DNA of 64,000 nucleotides from Algoriphagus zhangzhouensis (GTDB taxonomy: Bacteria; Bacteroidota; Bacteroidia; Cytophagales; Cyclobacteriaceae): NCBI RefSeq assembly GCF_900148515.1, contig NZ_FRXN01000006.1:62001-126000 (forward strand), given 5' to 3'. A program made the translations under genes and the position numbers. Below are positions 24,421 through 33,150 of the stretch, in pieces. Numbering within the stretch: the first letter of the stretch is position 1; each line of letters starts with the position of its first letter. Under the pieces are notes generated by a model. The model searched no databases. It worked only from the letters and a program-made list of their open reading frames with translations, and had not been told where the DNA came from.

Positions 24421-24864
24421 TTAAAGAGTGATGGTTTTTGGCTGCTGTGCTTCATGAGGATGCTCAGATCCTTCATACACGTACAGGTTACCGTACAATT
24501 TTCTTCCTAATCTGTTTTTAGGCAGCATGCCTCTGACAGCTTTCTCTACTAGAATCGCTGAAGATTTCTCTTTCAACAATTTAGGAGTAGTGATTCGCTG
24601 ACCACCAGGATAACCAGTGTGACGTACATATACTTTTGAGTCCCACTTGTCACCAGTCAATCTGACTTTGTCTGCGTTGATTACGATGACGTTGTCACCA
24701 CAATCTACGTGAGGGGTAAAGCTAGGCTTATTTTTTCCCCTTAAGATTTTCGCTACCTCACTGGCTATTCTACCCAACACTGCAGCTTGGGCATCCACAA
24801 TCACCCATTGCTTATCTACTGTCGAGTTGTTAGCCGATACGGTCTTATAGCTTAAAGTATCCAC
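24421..24864 (-). CDS. rplM: Ribosomal protein L13
   Basis: A 147-residue 50S protein, an early assembly protein. Markers are WVIVDAQAAVLGRIASEVAKILRGK, FTPHVDCGDNVIVINADK, and GMLPKNRLGRKLYGNLYVYEGSEHPHEAQQP. It is the first gene of the operon and is driven by the complete -33/-7 promoter at 24921-24952, with an mRNA leader of about 50 bases. Confidence 0.98.
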   Translation of the reverse strand: MDTLSYKTVSANNSTVDKQWVIVDAQAAVLGRIASEVAKILRGKNKPSFTPHVDCGDNVIVINADKVRLTGDKWDSKVYVRHTGYPGGQRITTPKLLKEKSSAILVEKAVRGMLPKNRLGRKLYGNLYVYEGSEHPHEAQQPKTITL

Positions 24865-24920
24865 TGTGTAACTGTTTAATTTTTAGCTTGTTAAATATAT
24901 TCGACCCCCAAAAAGGGACA

Positions 24921-24952
24921 CAAAGATAGAAGTATTTTATTTTCTATGCAAA
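24921..24952 (-). promoter_or_regulatory. Complete Bacteroidota promoter of the rplM operon
   Basis: On the minus strand: TTTG (24952-24949), a 20-base spacer, and TATCTTTG (24928-24921), an exact TAnnTTTG. The spacing and both boxes fit the housekeeping sigma factor consensus of Bacteroidota. The start point is predicted near 24914. Confidence 0.8.
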
Positions 24953-25032
24953 ATATTTCCAAGGCTACTACCTAATTTTCATAGGTTTAGCCTGAAAACA
25001 CCGAATTTATTGCTGCTTTTCGGGTCTGATTA

Positions 25033-25743
25033 TCAGTTAGTTTTTTCTAACTGCTGTACCAAAACCTGAAAATCTTTTGGATAAGGAGCGTTGACAGTAA
25101 TTTCTTTTCCGTCTAGTCCCTCAAACCCAATCGTAAATGCATGCAATGAAACGCGTTGCATAATCGGTAACTCCTCCGTGTCCTTCTTAAGGTTGAAGCG
25201 GCGCTTGAGCGAAGAAAGGTATAAAGGTTTGCCACCATATAGTTCGTCTCCACAAATGGGAGACTGCAAATAGGCTAAGTGAACTCTTATCTGATGCAAT
25301 CTGCCTGTAATCGGCTTGCACTCGATCAAAGAATGTGCTCTGTAAGTCTTCACTGTATGGAAGATCGTCTGAGCAGGCTTGCCATCTTTGCTGACTTTGG
25401 CGACTCCTTTTGCTGAAGCGAGTAGATTCCGGTCTACCATCAAATGATCGTATTCCTTGATCCCGTCGACAACCGCATGGTAGATTTTGCTGACTTTCCG
25501 GTTTTCAAACTGGATGGCCATGTGCCTGTAGGCCTCTGGATTCTTAGCGATCACCAGACATCCGGATGTTTCCTTGTCCAATCGGTGACACAGCTGGGCA
25601 TCTGCTGTGTGATCCTTGGCAAGGTCCAAAATGTTCTGCGCCTCATGCCTATCGTCTAAGCTCGAAAGGTAAGGCGGCTTGTTGATCACCAGGTAATCCT
25701 CGTTTTCAAACAGTATAAGTTTCTGAAAATCTATTTTCTTCAT
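25033..25743 (-). CDS. RluA-family RNA pseudouridine synthase
   Basis: A 236-residue pseudouridine synthase. The catalytic aspartate is D56 in HRLDKETSGCLVIAK. KIYHAVVDG, KPITGRLHQIRVHLAYLQSPICGDELYGG and LHAFTIGF complete the RluA pattern. There is no S4 RNA-binding domain in front, so this is the short form acting on rRNA or tRNA. Target position cannot be told from sequence. It is transcribed from the same strand as the ribosomal operon but lies upstream of its promoter, so it is a separate unit. Confidence 0.92.
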   Translation of the reverse strand: MKKIDFQKLILFENEDYLVINKPPYLSSLDDRHEAQNILDLAKDHTADAQLCHRLDKETSGCLVIAKNPEAYRHMAIQFENRKVSKIYHAVVDGIKEYDHLMVDRNLLASAKGVAKVSKDGKPAQTIFHTVKTYRAHSLIECKPITGRLHQIRVHLAYLQSPICGDELYGGKPLYLSSLKRRFNLKKDTEELPIMQRVSLHAFTIGFEGLDGKEITVNAPYPKDFQVLVQQLEKTN

Positions 25744-25813
25744 GGATTCTCCTGCCTCTTCAAAGAGGCTGCAAAATTAGGAGAAATTTAAGGAGTAAAA
25801 AAATGAACTTGAT

Positions 25814-26899
25814 TTATTTCAAGTTCGAAGAGTCTGTTTTGGTGATTTCTTCCTGATTTGCTGACTTTGACAAAGGCAATGAAAAGCTGAAAATAGAACC
25901 TTTTCCTACAGTGGAGCTTACAGAGATCTTGCTTTTATGACCTTCCAGAATATGTTTGACAATTGCCAGTCCCAGGCCGGTTCCACCTTCTTTTTTGTTT
26001 CGGCTTTTTTCTACGCGGTAGAATCTTTCAAAAATCCTTTTCAAATCCTCCGGAGGTATACCCTGTCCATCGTCTTTGATTTCTACCTGAATATGGTTTT
26101 TCTGAGCCTTTAGATTGATCTTGACCTCTCCTTCGTCATGATTGTATTTAACAGCATTGAAGATGAGGTTTTGGCAAACCCGGTAAATCTTCTGTCTATC
26201 TGCATGAGTGATAAAGCTCTTCTCAGGATCGTATTTGAAATTGATCTTGACCTTTCTTTTGGAAGCTTTATGTTCCAATTCATCGATCACTTCTTCGATG
26301 ATTTCTTTTAGATCGAAGTCCGAAAAGTGAAATTTGATCACCCCGCTCTCCATTTGGTTTAAGGTTAAAAGGTCCTGAACCAAGATATCAAGAGAGTCCA
26401 GACTTTTCGCAGCCCGCTTCAGAAATTTCATTCTTACCTGCTTGTCATCCATTGCTCCGTCTAGAAGTGTATGGATATAGCCTTGGGTAGCGAAAATCGG
26501 AGTTTTCAACTCGTGAGAAATATCTGCAATAAACTCCCTTCTAAATTCGGCGTTTTTCTGAAGTGTGTCGATTTCTTTCTGTCTTGCTAATGCGTATGAG
26601 TTAATGACAGAATTAATCTTCCTCAAAGGAGAGATGGAAGACTTGGAAGTTTTGCTGGCAATTTCGGAAAGGTCCTTTTTCTGGATCTTTTCCAATAAAG
26701 AGTAGATGTTTCCGATTTCTCTAAAAACCAGAAACTCTAGTGTAATGTTGATTAATAAATAGGAGGCGGAAAAAGATAAAGCACCTGCAACCAATATAAG
26801 CAAAGTGGTGGCGTCATCCATCAAAGAAAGGAATGCAGCCACCAAAGCTGATATGGCAAGTGCCAATACTAATGAAATACCTCTTGAGGTTGCAAGCAT
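25814..26899 (-). CDS. Sensor histidine kinase (PhoR-like)
   Basis: A 361-residue membrane kinase. Two N-terminal membrane helices (about 9-27 and 31-58) enclose almost no periplasmic loop, so it probably senses within or at the membrane. The HisKA helix has the phospho-acceptor H129 in ADISHELKTP. The ATPase part shows N-box NLIFNAVKYN, G1 DDGQGIP, the F box and G2 GGTGLGLAI. It starts 2 bases behind the response-regulator gene, so it is the downstream partner in a two-gene unit. Confidence 0.95.
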   Translation of the reverse strand: MLATSRGISLVLALAISALVAAFLSLMDDATTLLILVAGALSFSASYLLINITLEFLVFREIGNIYSLLEKIQKKDLSEIASKTSKSSISPLRKINSVINSYALARQKEIDTLQKNAEFRREFIADISHELKTPIFATQGYIHTLLDGAMDDKQVRMKFLKRAAKSLDSLDILVQDLLTLNQMESGVIKFHFSDFDLKEIIEEVIDELEHKASKRKVKINFKYDPEKSFITHADRQKIYRVCQNLIFNAVKYNHDEGEVKINLKAQKNHIQVEIKDDGQGIPPEDLKRIFERFYRVEKSRNKKEGGTGLGLAIVKHILEGHKSKISVSSTVGKGSIFSFSLPLSKSANQEEITKTDSSNLK

Positions 26900-26901
26900 T
26901 T

Positions 26902-27594
26902 TTAGGAGCCCAAATCGAATTTATATCCTACACCTTTTACTGTAGTGATGTAGTCATCTCCGATTTTTTCCCGCACTTTTCTGATGTGCACATCGACTGT
27001 TCTAGCCAATACAAATACATCAGATCCCCAAATATTCTGAAGAAGCTCATCTCTACTGAATACCATATTAGGGTTTTTGGCTAGGAAATACAATAATTCA
27101 AATTCCTTCTTCGGCAAGGTGATCGTTTTTCCGGATTGCTCGATTGTATAGCTGCCTCGGTCGATAACCAAATCACGAATCTTGATTTGAGATTGCTCTT
27201 GTTCTTTTTTAGACTCTCGTCTGAACAGGGCGGCAATTCTACTCATCAAAGCTCTTGGTTTGATAGGTTTGGTGATATAGTCGTCCGCTCCGACATCAAA
27301 TGCAGCCACCTCAGAATATTCTTCCATCCTTGCAGTCAAGAATATAATAAAGGTGTTTTTAAGTTCTGGAATCTGACGGATCTGAAGACAGGTCTCGACG
27401 CCATCTTGATTTGGCATCATGATGTCTAAAAGAATGACATCTGGCTGGAATTTAGTAGCAGTTTTTACTGCTTTGATACCATCCTCAGCTGTCGCTACTT
27501 CATATCCTTCTTTTTGGAGGTTGTACTTGAGAATCTCAACAATGTCCGGCTCGTCATCTACGACCAAGACCTTGATTTTCTGTTTGTCGCCCAT
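26902..27594 (-). CDS. OmpR/PhoB-family response regulator
   Basis: A 230-residue regulator. The receiver has acid pocket D13/D14, phospho-acceptor D57 in LLDIMMP, and the conserved T and K in TAR and KPIKP. The C-terminal winged-helix DNA-binding domain includes LPKKEFELLYFLAKNPNMVFSRDELL and RTVDVHIRKVREKIG. It pairs with the kinase encoded 2 bases downstream. An exact -7 element lies 53 bases before the start. PhoB is the nearest style, but no phosphate-transport genes are present in the window. Confidence 0.95.
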   Translation of the reverse strand: MGDKQKIKVLVVDDEPDIVEILKYNLQKEGYEVATAEDGIKAVKTATKFQPDVILLDIMMPNQDGVETCLQIRQIPELKNTFIIFLTARMEEYSEVAAFDVGADDYITKPIKPRALMSRIAALFRRESKKEQEQSQIKIRDLVIDRGSYTIEQSGKTITLPKKEFELLYFLAKNPNMVFSRDELLQNIWGSDVFVLARTVDVHIRKVREKIGDDYITTVKGVGYKFDLGS

Positions 27595-27646
27595 GGAGTT
27601 TGTCTTAATAGTTGAGTAAAATTAAGGAATATTTGAAGATAGCAGC

Positions 27647-27654
27647 CAAATATA
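27647..27654 (-). promoter_or_regulatory. -7 promoter element of the two-component operon
   Basis: Exact TAnnTTTG on the minus strand (tatatttg), 53 bases before the ATG of the response regulator. No TTTG -33 box is seen at normal spacing. Confidence 0.5.
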
Positions 27655-27743
27655 ATGGATGCTATAGGGGCGATTTAATGTAGATTGTATGGAAAAGTAA
27701 ACTTTTTGGCCGCTAGTGTTAAGAAATTATTATCCTATGTTTC

Positions 27744-28532
27744 TTAATTGTATCTAAGTCCTTTTGCTGACTTCAGATCTAAATTCAAAGAGCCCAAGAA
27801 TAAGTTGGCCTTAATTTTAACCGGGATTTTGTTCTGATCCTTTGTGACCCAGACTTTCACTGGGTATTCACCCCTGAAGAGTTTGTTTTTTGGAATTTGG
27901 GGTGAAAAAATGTAAGTGTCTTTCTCGCCGATTTCTGTATCCAGCTTTTCAGAGCCCTCGTAGATTAACTTTATGTTATATATTTCTTTATCGAAGAATC
28001 CACGGATAATTATTTGATCCCCCTTCTTCATATCCTTTAGATCAAGAGTTCTCAAGTAATAAAATCCACTTACTATATCTTGAACTTGACCTGGAAGCTC
28101 GAACTCCTTTTCTTCCTTCAGATTTCTATTTTCCTTATCAAAAAGTTGCATCAAAGCAACGTAGTTTTTTTGATCGAAGTGCACCTTTTCATGCTTACGA
28201 TAGTTTCCCTCTTCGATATGGCGATAGGATTGAATGGGGTACTTGGTATCCATGTCCAGTATAGTGCCCCAATTGTCATTGACTTTCCCGAAAATGGTTG
28301 CTGCGCCCTTTGTTTTGCCGAAAACGTCTATTTGATAGTGTGATTTATCATTTTCTTTGTGCGGTCTTTTTGCCACCTGCATTTTGGCATCTGCCAGGTT
28401 GAACCAACCATAACTCACCTCGAAATTTAACTCCTCCCCAAAAGTAAAGGGTTCAGCCTGAGGAGTCTGTCCGAAAACAGTTCCTGTGAGGAAGAAAAAT
28501 AGAATTAGGGTGAGTAATTTTGGGCTATTCAT
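27744..28532 (-). CDS. DUF3108 secreted protein
   Basis: A 262-residue exported protein. From the ATG at 28532 the signal peptide is MNSPKLLTLILFFFLTGTVFGQ, with the cut near VFGQ. The mature part shows FGEELNFEVSYGWFNLADAKMQV and VWVTKDQNKIPVKIKANLFLGSLNLDL, the two ends of DUF3108, a family of periplasmic or outer-membrane-linked proteins of unknown function with a predicted all-beta fold. The longer ORF would use a TTG five codons earlier, which would put extra charged residues before the signal. Confidence 0.85.
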   Translation of the reverse strand: MNSPKLLTLILFFFLTGTVFGQTPQAEPFTFGEELNFEVSYGWFNLADAKMQVAKRPHKENDKSHYQIDVFGKTKGAATIFGKVNDNWGTILDMDTKYPIQSYRHIEEGNYRKHEKVHFDQKNYVALMQLFDKENRNLKEEKEFELPGQVQDIVSGFYYLRTLDLKDMKKGDQIIIRGFFDKEIYNIKLIYEGSEKLDTEIGEKDTYIFSPQIPKNKLFRGEYPVKVWVTKDQNKIPVKIKANLFLGSLNLDLKSAKGLRYN

Positions 28533-28707
28533 AAGTTTTTTTGACAATACCTGACAAAATCTGGGTATTTTACTGATATGTACGAAAAAGCGTGCCGAAT
28601 AGTGGCTAAAAATACGAATTTGCCTCTCGAAATCAATAAATCTAAAGTCTTGATTAAGGGCTTTGCAATCTTTAACTTCAATATCTGATTCTAATAATTT
28701 TATAAAT

Positions 28708-29736
28708 ATGAGTAATAACGCAGAAAAACTGAAGGCTCTCCAATTAACAATTGATAAGCTGGAAAAAACTTACGGGAAAGGTACGGTAATGAAACTGAGC
28801 GATAATAAAGTTCAGGATGTTCCTGCAATTTCTACAGGTTCTTTGGGCTTGGATATGGCATTGGGAGTAGGAGGGATACCTAGAGGAAGAGTGATTGAGA
28901 TTTACGGACCTGAATCATCCGGTAAAACGACATTGACTATGCATTGTATCGCCGAGGCTCAAAAGGCTGGTGGCTTGGCTGCTTTTATCGATGCTGAGCA
29001 TGCATTTGATAAGGTGTATGCTGAAAAATTAGGTATCGATACTGAGAACCTTTTGATCTCCCAGCCAGACAATGGTGAACAAGCATTAGAAATTGCTGAG
29101 CATTTAATCCGTTCTGGTGCGATTGATATTATCGTCATTGACTCCGTGGCGGCTTTGGTACCGAAAGGTGAATTGGAAGGCGAAATGGGTGAAAGCAAAA
29201 TGGGACTTCAAGCAAGATTGATGTCTCAGGCTTTGAGAAAATTGACCGGAGCAATCAACAAAACTGGTTGTGCTTGTATTTTCATCAACCAGCTTCGTGA
29301 GAAAATCGGTGTAATGTTCGGGAATCCTGAGACTACTACTGGTGGTAATGCTTTGAAATTCTATGCTTCCGTTCGTTTAGATATCCGTAGAATCGGTCAA
29401 ATCAAAGAAAGTGCTGATAATATTCTAGGAAATAGAACTCGCGTGAAGGTGGTGAAAAATAAAGTGGCGCCTCCATTCAAAGTGGTTGAGTTTGATATCA
29501 TGTATGGTCAGGGGATTTCCAAAGTCGGTGAAATCATTGACTTGGGAGTTGAGTTTGACATTATTAAGAAGGCTGGATCTTGGTTCTCTTACAATGGTGA
29601 GAAACTTGGTCAAGGACGAGATTCTGTTAAAAATTTGATTTTGGATAATCCAGAATTAATGGAGGAATTGGAACTGAAAATCAAGGCTGCTTCTGGTTTA
29701 ATGGCTGCAGATCCTTCTGTTGAGATTGAAGATTAA
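28708..29736 (+). CDS. recA: Recombinase RecA
   Basis: A 342-residue DNA strand-exchange ATPase and SOS co-protease. Walker A is GPESSGKTT (67-75). Other hallmarks are FIDAEHAFD, the Walker B IIVIDSVAALVPKGELEGEMGES, and the DNA-binding loop GNPETTTGGNALKFYASVRLDIRR. I choose the ATG at 28708 (MSNNAEKLKAL) over the earlier in-frame start at 28663, which adds 15 residues unlike RecA. A terminator follows. No LexA-type box is evident in front, which fits the loss of classical SOS control in many Bacteroidota. Confidence 0.98.
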   Translation: MSNNAEKLKALQLTIDKLEKTYGKGTVMKLSDNKVQDVPAISTGSLGLDMALGVGGIPRGRVIEIYGPESSGKTTLTMHCIAEAQKAGGLAAFIDAEHAFDKVYAEKLGIDTENLLISQPDNGEQALEIAEHLIRSGAIDIIVIDSVAALVPKGELEGEMGESKMGLQARLMSQALRKLTGAINKTGCACIFINQLREKIGVMFGNPETTTGGNALKFYASVRLDIRRIGQIKESADNILGNRTRVKVVKNKVAPPFKVVEFDIMYGQGISKVGEIIDLGVEFDIIKKAGSWFSYNGEKLGQGRDSVKNLILDNPELMEELELKIKAASGLMAADPSVEIED

Positions 29737-29758
29737 AATTGATAAGGTTATAAAATGG

Positions 29759-29787
29759 AAAGGGCTACTCATTGAGTAACCCTTTTT
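29759..29787 (+). terminator. Intrinsic terminator of recA
   Basis: Stem aaagggctactca with tgagtaacccttt (one C/A mismatch), followed by a six-T run. Confidence 0.82.
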
Positions 29788-29805
29788 TATTTTTTGAAGG
29801 CTTAA

Positions 29806-31053
29806 TTAAGCCGTTCTGATGGCTTCAACTGGATCAAGTCTAGCTGCCAATGTCGCTGGAATAATCCCGGATACTACTCCAATGATTGAGGATACACCTA
29901 ATCCCAACATGATATTTTTAAAGGAAAGCACTAGTTCCAAAGTTCCGAGCTGCATAAAACTCAGGAAATAAACTAGTAGGATTCCAGTACCTCCTCCAAT
30001 TAAGCTCAAGAATACCGCTTCGAACAAGAATTGGAATAGGATGAAATAGTTTCTGGCCCCCAAAGATTTCTGTATTCCAATGATGTTGGTTCTTTCTCGA
30101 ACCGAAACAAACATGATATTAGCGATACCAAATCCCCCAACCAGAATTGAGAATCCACCGATCACCCAACCTGCAGCTGAGATCACATCAAAAATGGACC
30201 CGATGGCATTTTGGATAAATTCGGTTTTGTTCAAAGAGAAATTGTCTTCTTCGGTAGGTTTCAAGCCACGTTTTGCACGCATGATTCCCATCATTTCATT
30301 TTCCAAAGCGACTAAGCCAATGTCATCTTCTTTTCCTTTGGCAGCAATAGTAGGCTCAATTCCATTTCTTCCGGTATAGAACATTTTGGTAAATGCTCCA
30401 TAAGGGATCAAGCAAGCTTCATCTTTGGATGGTAGATCGAATAATCCTTCTCCTTCTTCCTCAAACACTCCGATCACCACATATTTCATTCCTTTGATTT
30501 TGATTTCTTTACCAATGATGGGTTGGTTTGGATATAAGGTATTTGCAATTGTTTTACCAATGATTGCCAGGTTTCTGGAAGAATTGATTTCCATCTCGGA
30601 GAAATATCTTCCCTCTTCTAGCGCAACTTCGTACACATCTTGGTAAGTGTAAGCTACGCCTGTTAATTGCATTCCTTGGAATGCATTACTCCCAGCTTGA
30701 GCGGTTGCTGTTGCAGAGGCAGAGATGGTAACTGCTTCTGCAGATTTTAATCTTTCCTGCATGAATTTATATTCCGCCATTGTTCCAGGTGGCCTTCTGA
30801 AATATTTCCACCAAGGATAATCCTGAGGTCCTGATGCAAATGGAAAACGGTCTACCCGCATCACATTTGTTCCCAAAAAAGAAAAAGAGGATTTAATATT
30901 ATTTTCTAGGGAATCTACGAGTGTGAAAACAGCAATAATGGCAAAAATCCCCACCGTTACACCCAGAAGGGACAATATCGTCCTAGTGAGATTGGAGCTC
31001 AGAGCATTAGCTGCGAATCGAAAACTTTCCCAAGTAAGTTGCAAAAACAACAT
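29806..31053 (-). CDS. MacB/FtsX-type ABC transporter permease
   Basis: A 415-residue permease of the MacB family. One N-terminal membrane helix (about 23-45, LTRTILSLLGVTVGIFAIIAVFTL), a large periplasmic MacB_PCD domain, and three C-terminal helices (about 290-312, 340-362 and 375-400) give the mechanotransmission layout. GGFGIANIMFVSVRERTNIIGIQKSLGA is the family hallmark. No ATPase gene lies next to it, so its MacB- or LolD-like partner is encoded elsewhere. Substrate unknown. Confidence 0.92.
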   Translation of the reverse strand: MLFLQLTWESFRFAANALSSNLTRTILSLLGVTVGIFAIIAVFTLVDSLENNIKSSFSFLGTNVMRVDRFPFASGPQDYPWWKYFRRPPGTMAEYKFMQERLKSAEAVTISASATATAQAGSNAFQGMQLTGVAYTYQDVYEVALEEGRYFSEMEINSSRNLAIIGKTIANTLYPNQPIIGKEIKIKGMKYVVIGVFEEEGEGLFDLPSKDEACLIPYGAFTKMFYTGRNGIEPTIAAKGKEDDIGLVALENEMMGIMRAKRGLKPTEEDNFSLNKTEFIQNAIGSIFDVISAAGWVIGGFSILVGGFGIANIMFVSVRERTNIIGIQKSLGARNYFILFQFLFEAVFLSLIGGGTGILLVYFLSFMQLGTLELVLSFKNIMLGLGVSSIIGVVSGIIPATLAARLDPVEAIRTA

Positions 31054-31114
31054 GCTTTTATAATAGTTGGTTAAAACAATTCATCAAGATAGAGGTTTTT
31101 GGACATTATGTTAT

Positions 31115-31122
31115 TATCTTTG
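31115..31122 (+). promoter_or_regulatory. -7 promoter element of queA
   Basis: Exact TAnnTTTG (tatctttg), 58 bases before the queA start. Confidence 0.6.
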
Positions 31123-31180
31123 CATTTTTTAGAGTAATTCTAAATCAAACAAATCAAGCTCAGACATCTAAAGCTTCTCT

Positions 31181-32230
31181 ATGAAATTATCTGATTTCAA
31201 ATTTGACGTACCAAAGAAACTTGTTGCATTATATCCGACTGAAAATCGTGATGAATCCCGCCTAATGGTGGTTCACAGGAAAACCGGTGAGATCGAACAT
31301 AGATCATTCAAAGACATTATTGATTACTTCGGTGAGGGTGATGTTTTTGTAACCAACGATACCAAGGTTTTCCCAGCGAGACTGTACGGGAACAAGGAAA
31401 AAACAGGTGCAGAAATCGAAGTATTCCTTCTTCGTGAATTGAACCCTGAATTGAGACTTTGGGATGTATTAGTAGATCCAGCGAGAAAAATCAGAGTAGG
31501 AAATAAGTTGTATTTCGGTGATTCTGATTTAGTAGCTGAAGTTATTGATAACACCACTTCTAGAGGTAGAACTATCCGTTTCTTGTTTGACGGAACTGAA
31601 GAAGAGTTCCATAAGACAATTGACAGTTTGGGAGAAACTCCTCTTTTGAAAGAAATCATCGAGCGTAAGATCGAGCCGGAAGACAGAGATAGATATCAGA
31701 CTGTTTTTGCTAAGAATGTAGGTGCTGTTGCTGCTCCAACTGCTGGTTTGCACTTCACTCCTCATTTGTTGAAGAGACTAGAGCTTCAAGGCGTAGAGGT
31801 AACTCCAATTACTTTGCATGTTGGTTTAGGTACTTTCCGTCAAGTTGACGTAGAAGATTTGACTAAGCATAAAATGGACTCTGAGAATTATGATATTCCA
31901 GATGGAACTGTTGACTTGGTGAACGAGGCTTTGGATAACAAAAAGAGAGTGGTAGCAGTAGGTACCACATCTTTGAAAACCATTGAATCATCAGTGACTG
32001 CAAATGGAAGATTAAAGGCTTCCAGCGGATGGACTGATAAATTCATCATTCCTCCTTACGAGTTCAAAATTGCAAATGCTTTGATCACCAACTTCCACTT
32101 GCCAGAATCAACTTTGTTGATGACAGCAGCAGCTTTTGGAGGATATGATTTGATCATGAAAGCTTATAAGGAAGCAATCAAAGAGAAATATCGATTCTTC
32201 TCCTACGGGGATGCGATGTTGATCCTTTAA
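31181..32230 (+). CDS. queA: tRNA preQ1(34) S-adenosylmethionine ribosyltransferase-isomerase
   Basis: A 349-residue enzyme that turns preQ1 at tRNA position 34 into epoxyqueuosine using the ribosyl group of SAM. Conserved parts are LYPTENRDESRLMVV, DVFVTNDTKVFPARLYG, GAVAAPTAGLHFTP, THILHVGLGTF-like ITLHVGLGTFRQV, and ITNFHLPESTLLMTAAAF. Length is normal for this family. It is followed by its own terminator. Other queuosine genes are not in the window. Confidence 0.97.
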   Translation: MKLSDFKFDVPKKLVALYPTENRDESRLMVVHRKTGEIEHRSFKDIIDYFGEGDVFVTNDTKVFPARLYGNKEKTGAEIEVFLLRELNPELRLWDVLVDPARKIRVGNKLYFGDSDLVAEVIDNTTSRGRTIRFLFDGTEEEFHKTIDSLGETPLLKEIIERKIEPEDRDRYQTVFAKNVGAVAAPTAGLHFTPHLLKRLELQGVEVTPITLHVGLGTFRQVDVEDLTKHKMDSENYDIPDGTVDLVNEALDNKKRVVAVGTTSLKTIESSVTANGRLKASSGWTDKFIIPPYEFKIANALITNFHLPESTLLMTAAAFGGYDLIMKAYKEAIKEKYRFFSYGDAMLIL

Positions 32231-32237
32231 TATTTAG

Positions 32238-32262
32238 AAGCTCCCAAAAGGGAGCTTTTTTT
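32238..32262 (+). terminator. Intrinsic terminator of queA
   Basis: Perfect stem aagctccc (32238-32245) with gggagctt (32250-32257) around aaaa, then seven T. Confidence 0.9.
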
Positions 32263-32315
32263 GTATTTTCACTTTTTGATAATTCATGCTTAATCAGACA
32301 GTAGTCCCGAAGGGA

Positions 32316-32323
32316 TACTTTTG
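32316..32323 (+). promoter_or_regulatory. -7 promoter element of ispD
   Basis: Exact TAnnTTTG (tacttttg), 15 bases before the ATG at 32339, so the transcript is nearly leaderless. The longer ORF start (TTG 32321) lies inside this element and is excluded. Confidence 0.65.
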
Positions 32324-32338
32324 TCAAAAATTCAATCC

Positions 32339-33016
32339 ATGAGAAAAGCTGCAGTTTTAGTGGCAGGGGGAAAGGGAACTCGAATGGGAGGGCCAATTTC
32401 CAAACAGTATCTACCCATAGGAGGAAAACCGATCCTGATGCACACCTTGGAAGTGTTCTATAAAGTGGATCCGGAAACGGAATTGATTTTGGTGATTCCA
32501 GAACTCGATTTTGACTATTGGAATGAATTGGTTGAGACTTTTGGATTCAAAATTCTTCATCAAGTTGTGGCTGGCGGGAATTCCAGATTTCAATCCGTAA
32601 AAAATGGATTGAATGCAATCACTTTTCAAGAGGGATTGGTTGCTATTCACGATGGAGTAAGGCCTTTTGTAAAGCCTTCAGTGATTGAGTCAAGTTTTGA
32701 GGAAGCAGAAAGATCAGGGAGTGGAATTGCAGTGATTTCTTTGAAAGACTCCATTCGAAAACTGACTGATGATGGAAAGTCATTTTATCAAGAGAGACAA
32801 TATTTTCGATTAGTTCAGACTCCACAGACTTTTCAACTAGAGAAGATCCGCAAGGCTTTTCGGGTAACCGAGATTCCTCAGTTCACAGATGATGCGACTG
32901 TTTATGAACATCAAGGCTGGCAAGTCAGTTTGATTCCTGGAAATCCAGAGAATATCAAAATCACTACTCCTGAAGATATGGATTACGCGGAGTTTCTATT
33001 AAGCTTGAAAAAGTAA
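32339..33016 (+). CDS. ispD: 2-C-methyl-D-erythritol 4-phosphate cytidylyltransferase
   Basis: A 225-residue enzyme of the MEP isoprenoid pathway that joins CTP and methylerythritol 4-phosphate. The N-terminal nucleotide-binding loop VLVAGGKGTRMGGPISKQYLPIGGKPILMHTL fits IspD (AAGxGxRxG...KQ). Further motifs are VAGGNSRFQSVKNGL, VAIHDGVRPF and VQTPQTFQLEKIRKAF, with FTDDATVYE at the end. The ATG at 32339 is set by the -7 element. It stands alone; no ispF is fused or adjacent. Confidence 0.95.
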   Translation: MRKAAVLVAGGKGTRMGGPISKQYLPIGGKPILMHTLEVFYKVDPETELILVIPELDFDYWNELVETFGFKILHQVVAGGNSRFQSVKNGLNAITFQEGLVAIHDGVRPFVKPSVIESSFEEAERSGSGIAVISLKDSIRKLTDDGKSFYQERQYFRLVQTPQTFQLEKIRKAFRVTEIPQFTDDATVYEHQGWQVSLIPGNPENIKITTPEDMDYAEFLLSLKK

Positions 33017-33150
33017 GGGCGGTCAAATTTTTTGATGAATTTTCACCGACTTTTTCGGTGGCTTTACCGACTTTTTGAGCCTTTAGTCGATTATAGATTC
33101 GAGCTTCAGGAGCTCGATGATACATTTGGGTATCATTAATCGACAAAGCA

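Noticed and set aside
25814..27594. Naming the two-component pair phoR/phoB
   Set aside because: The domain style fits, but no phosphate genes (pstSCAB, phoU) lie near and the kinase has almost no periplasmic loop, so the symbol would overstate the evidence.
28548..28707. SOS box before recA
   Set aside because: No palindromic LexA-type site could be made out in the 160 bases before the recA start.
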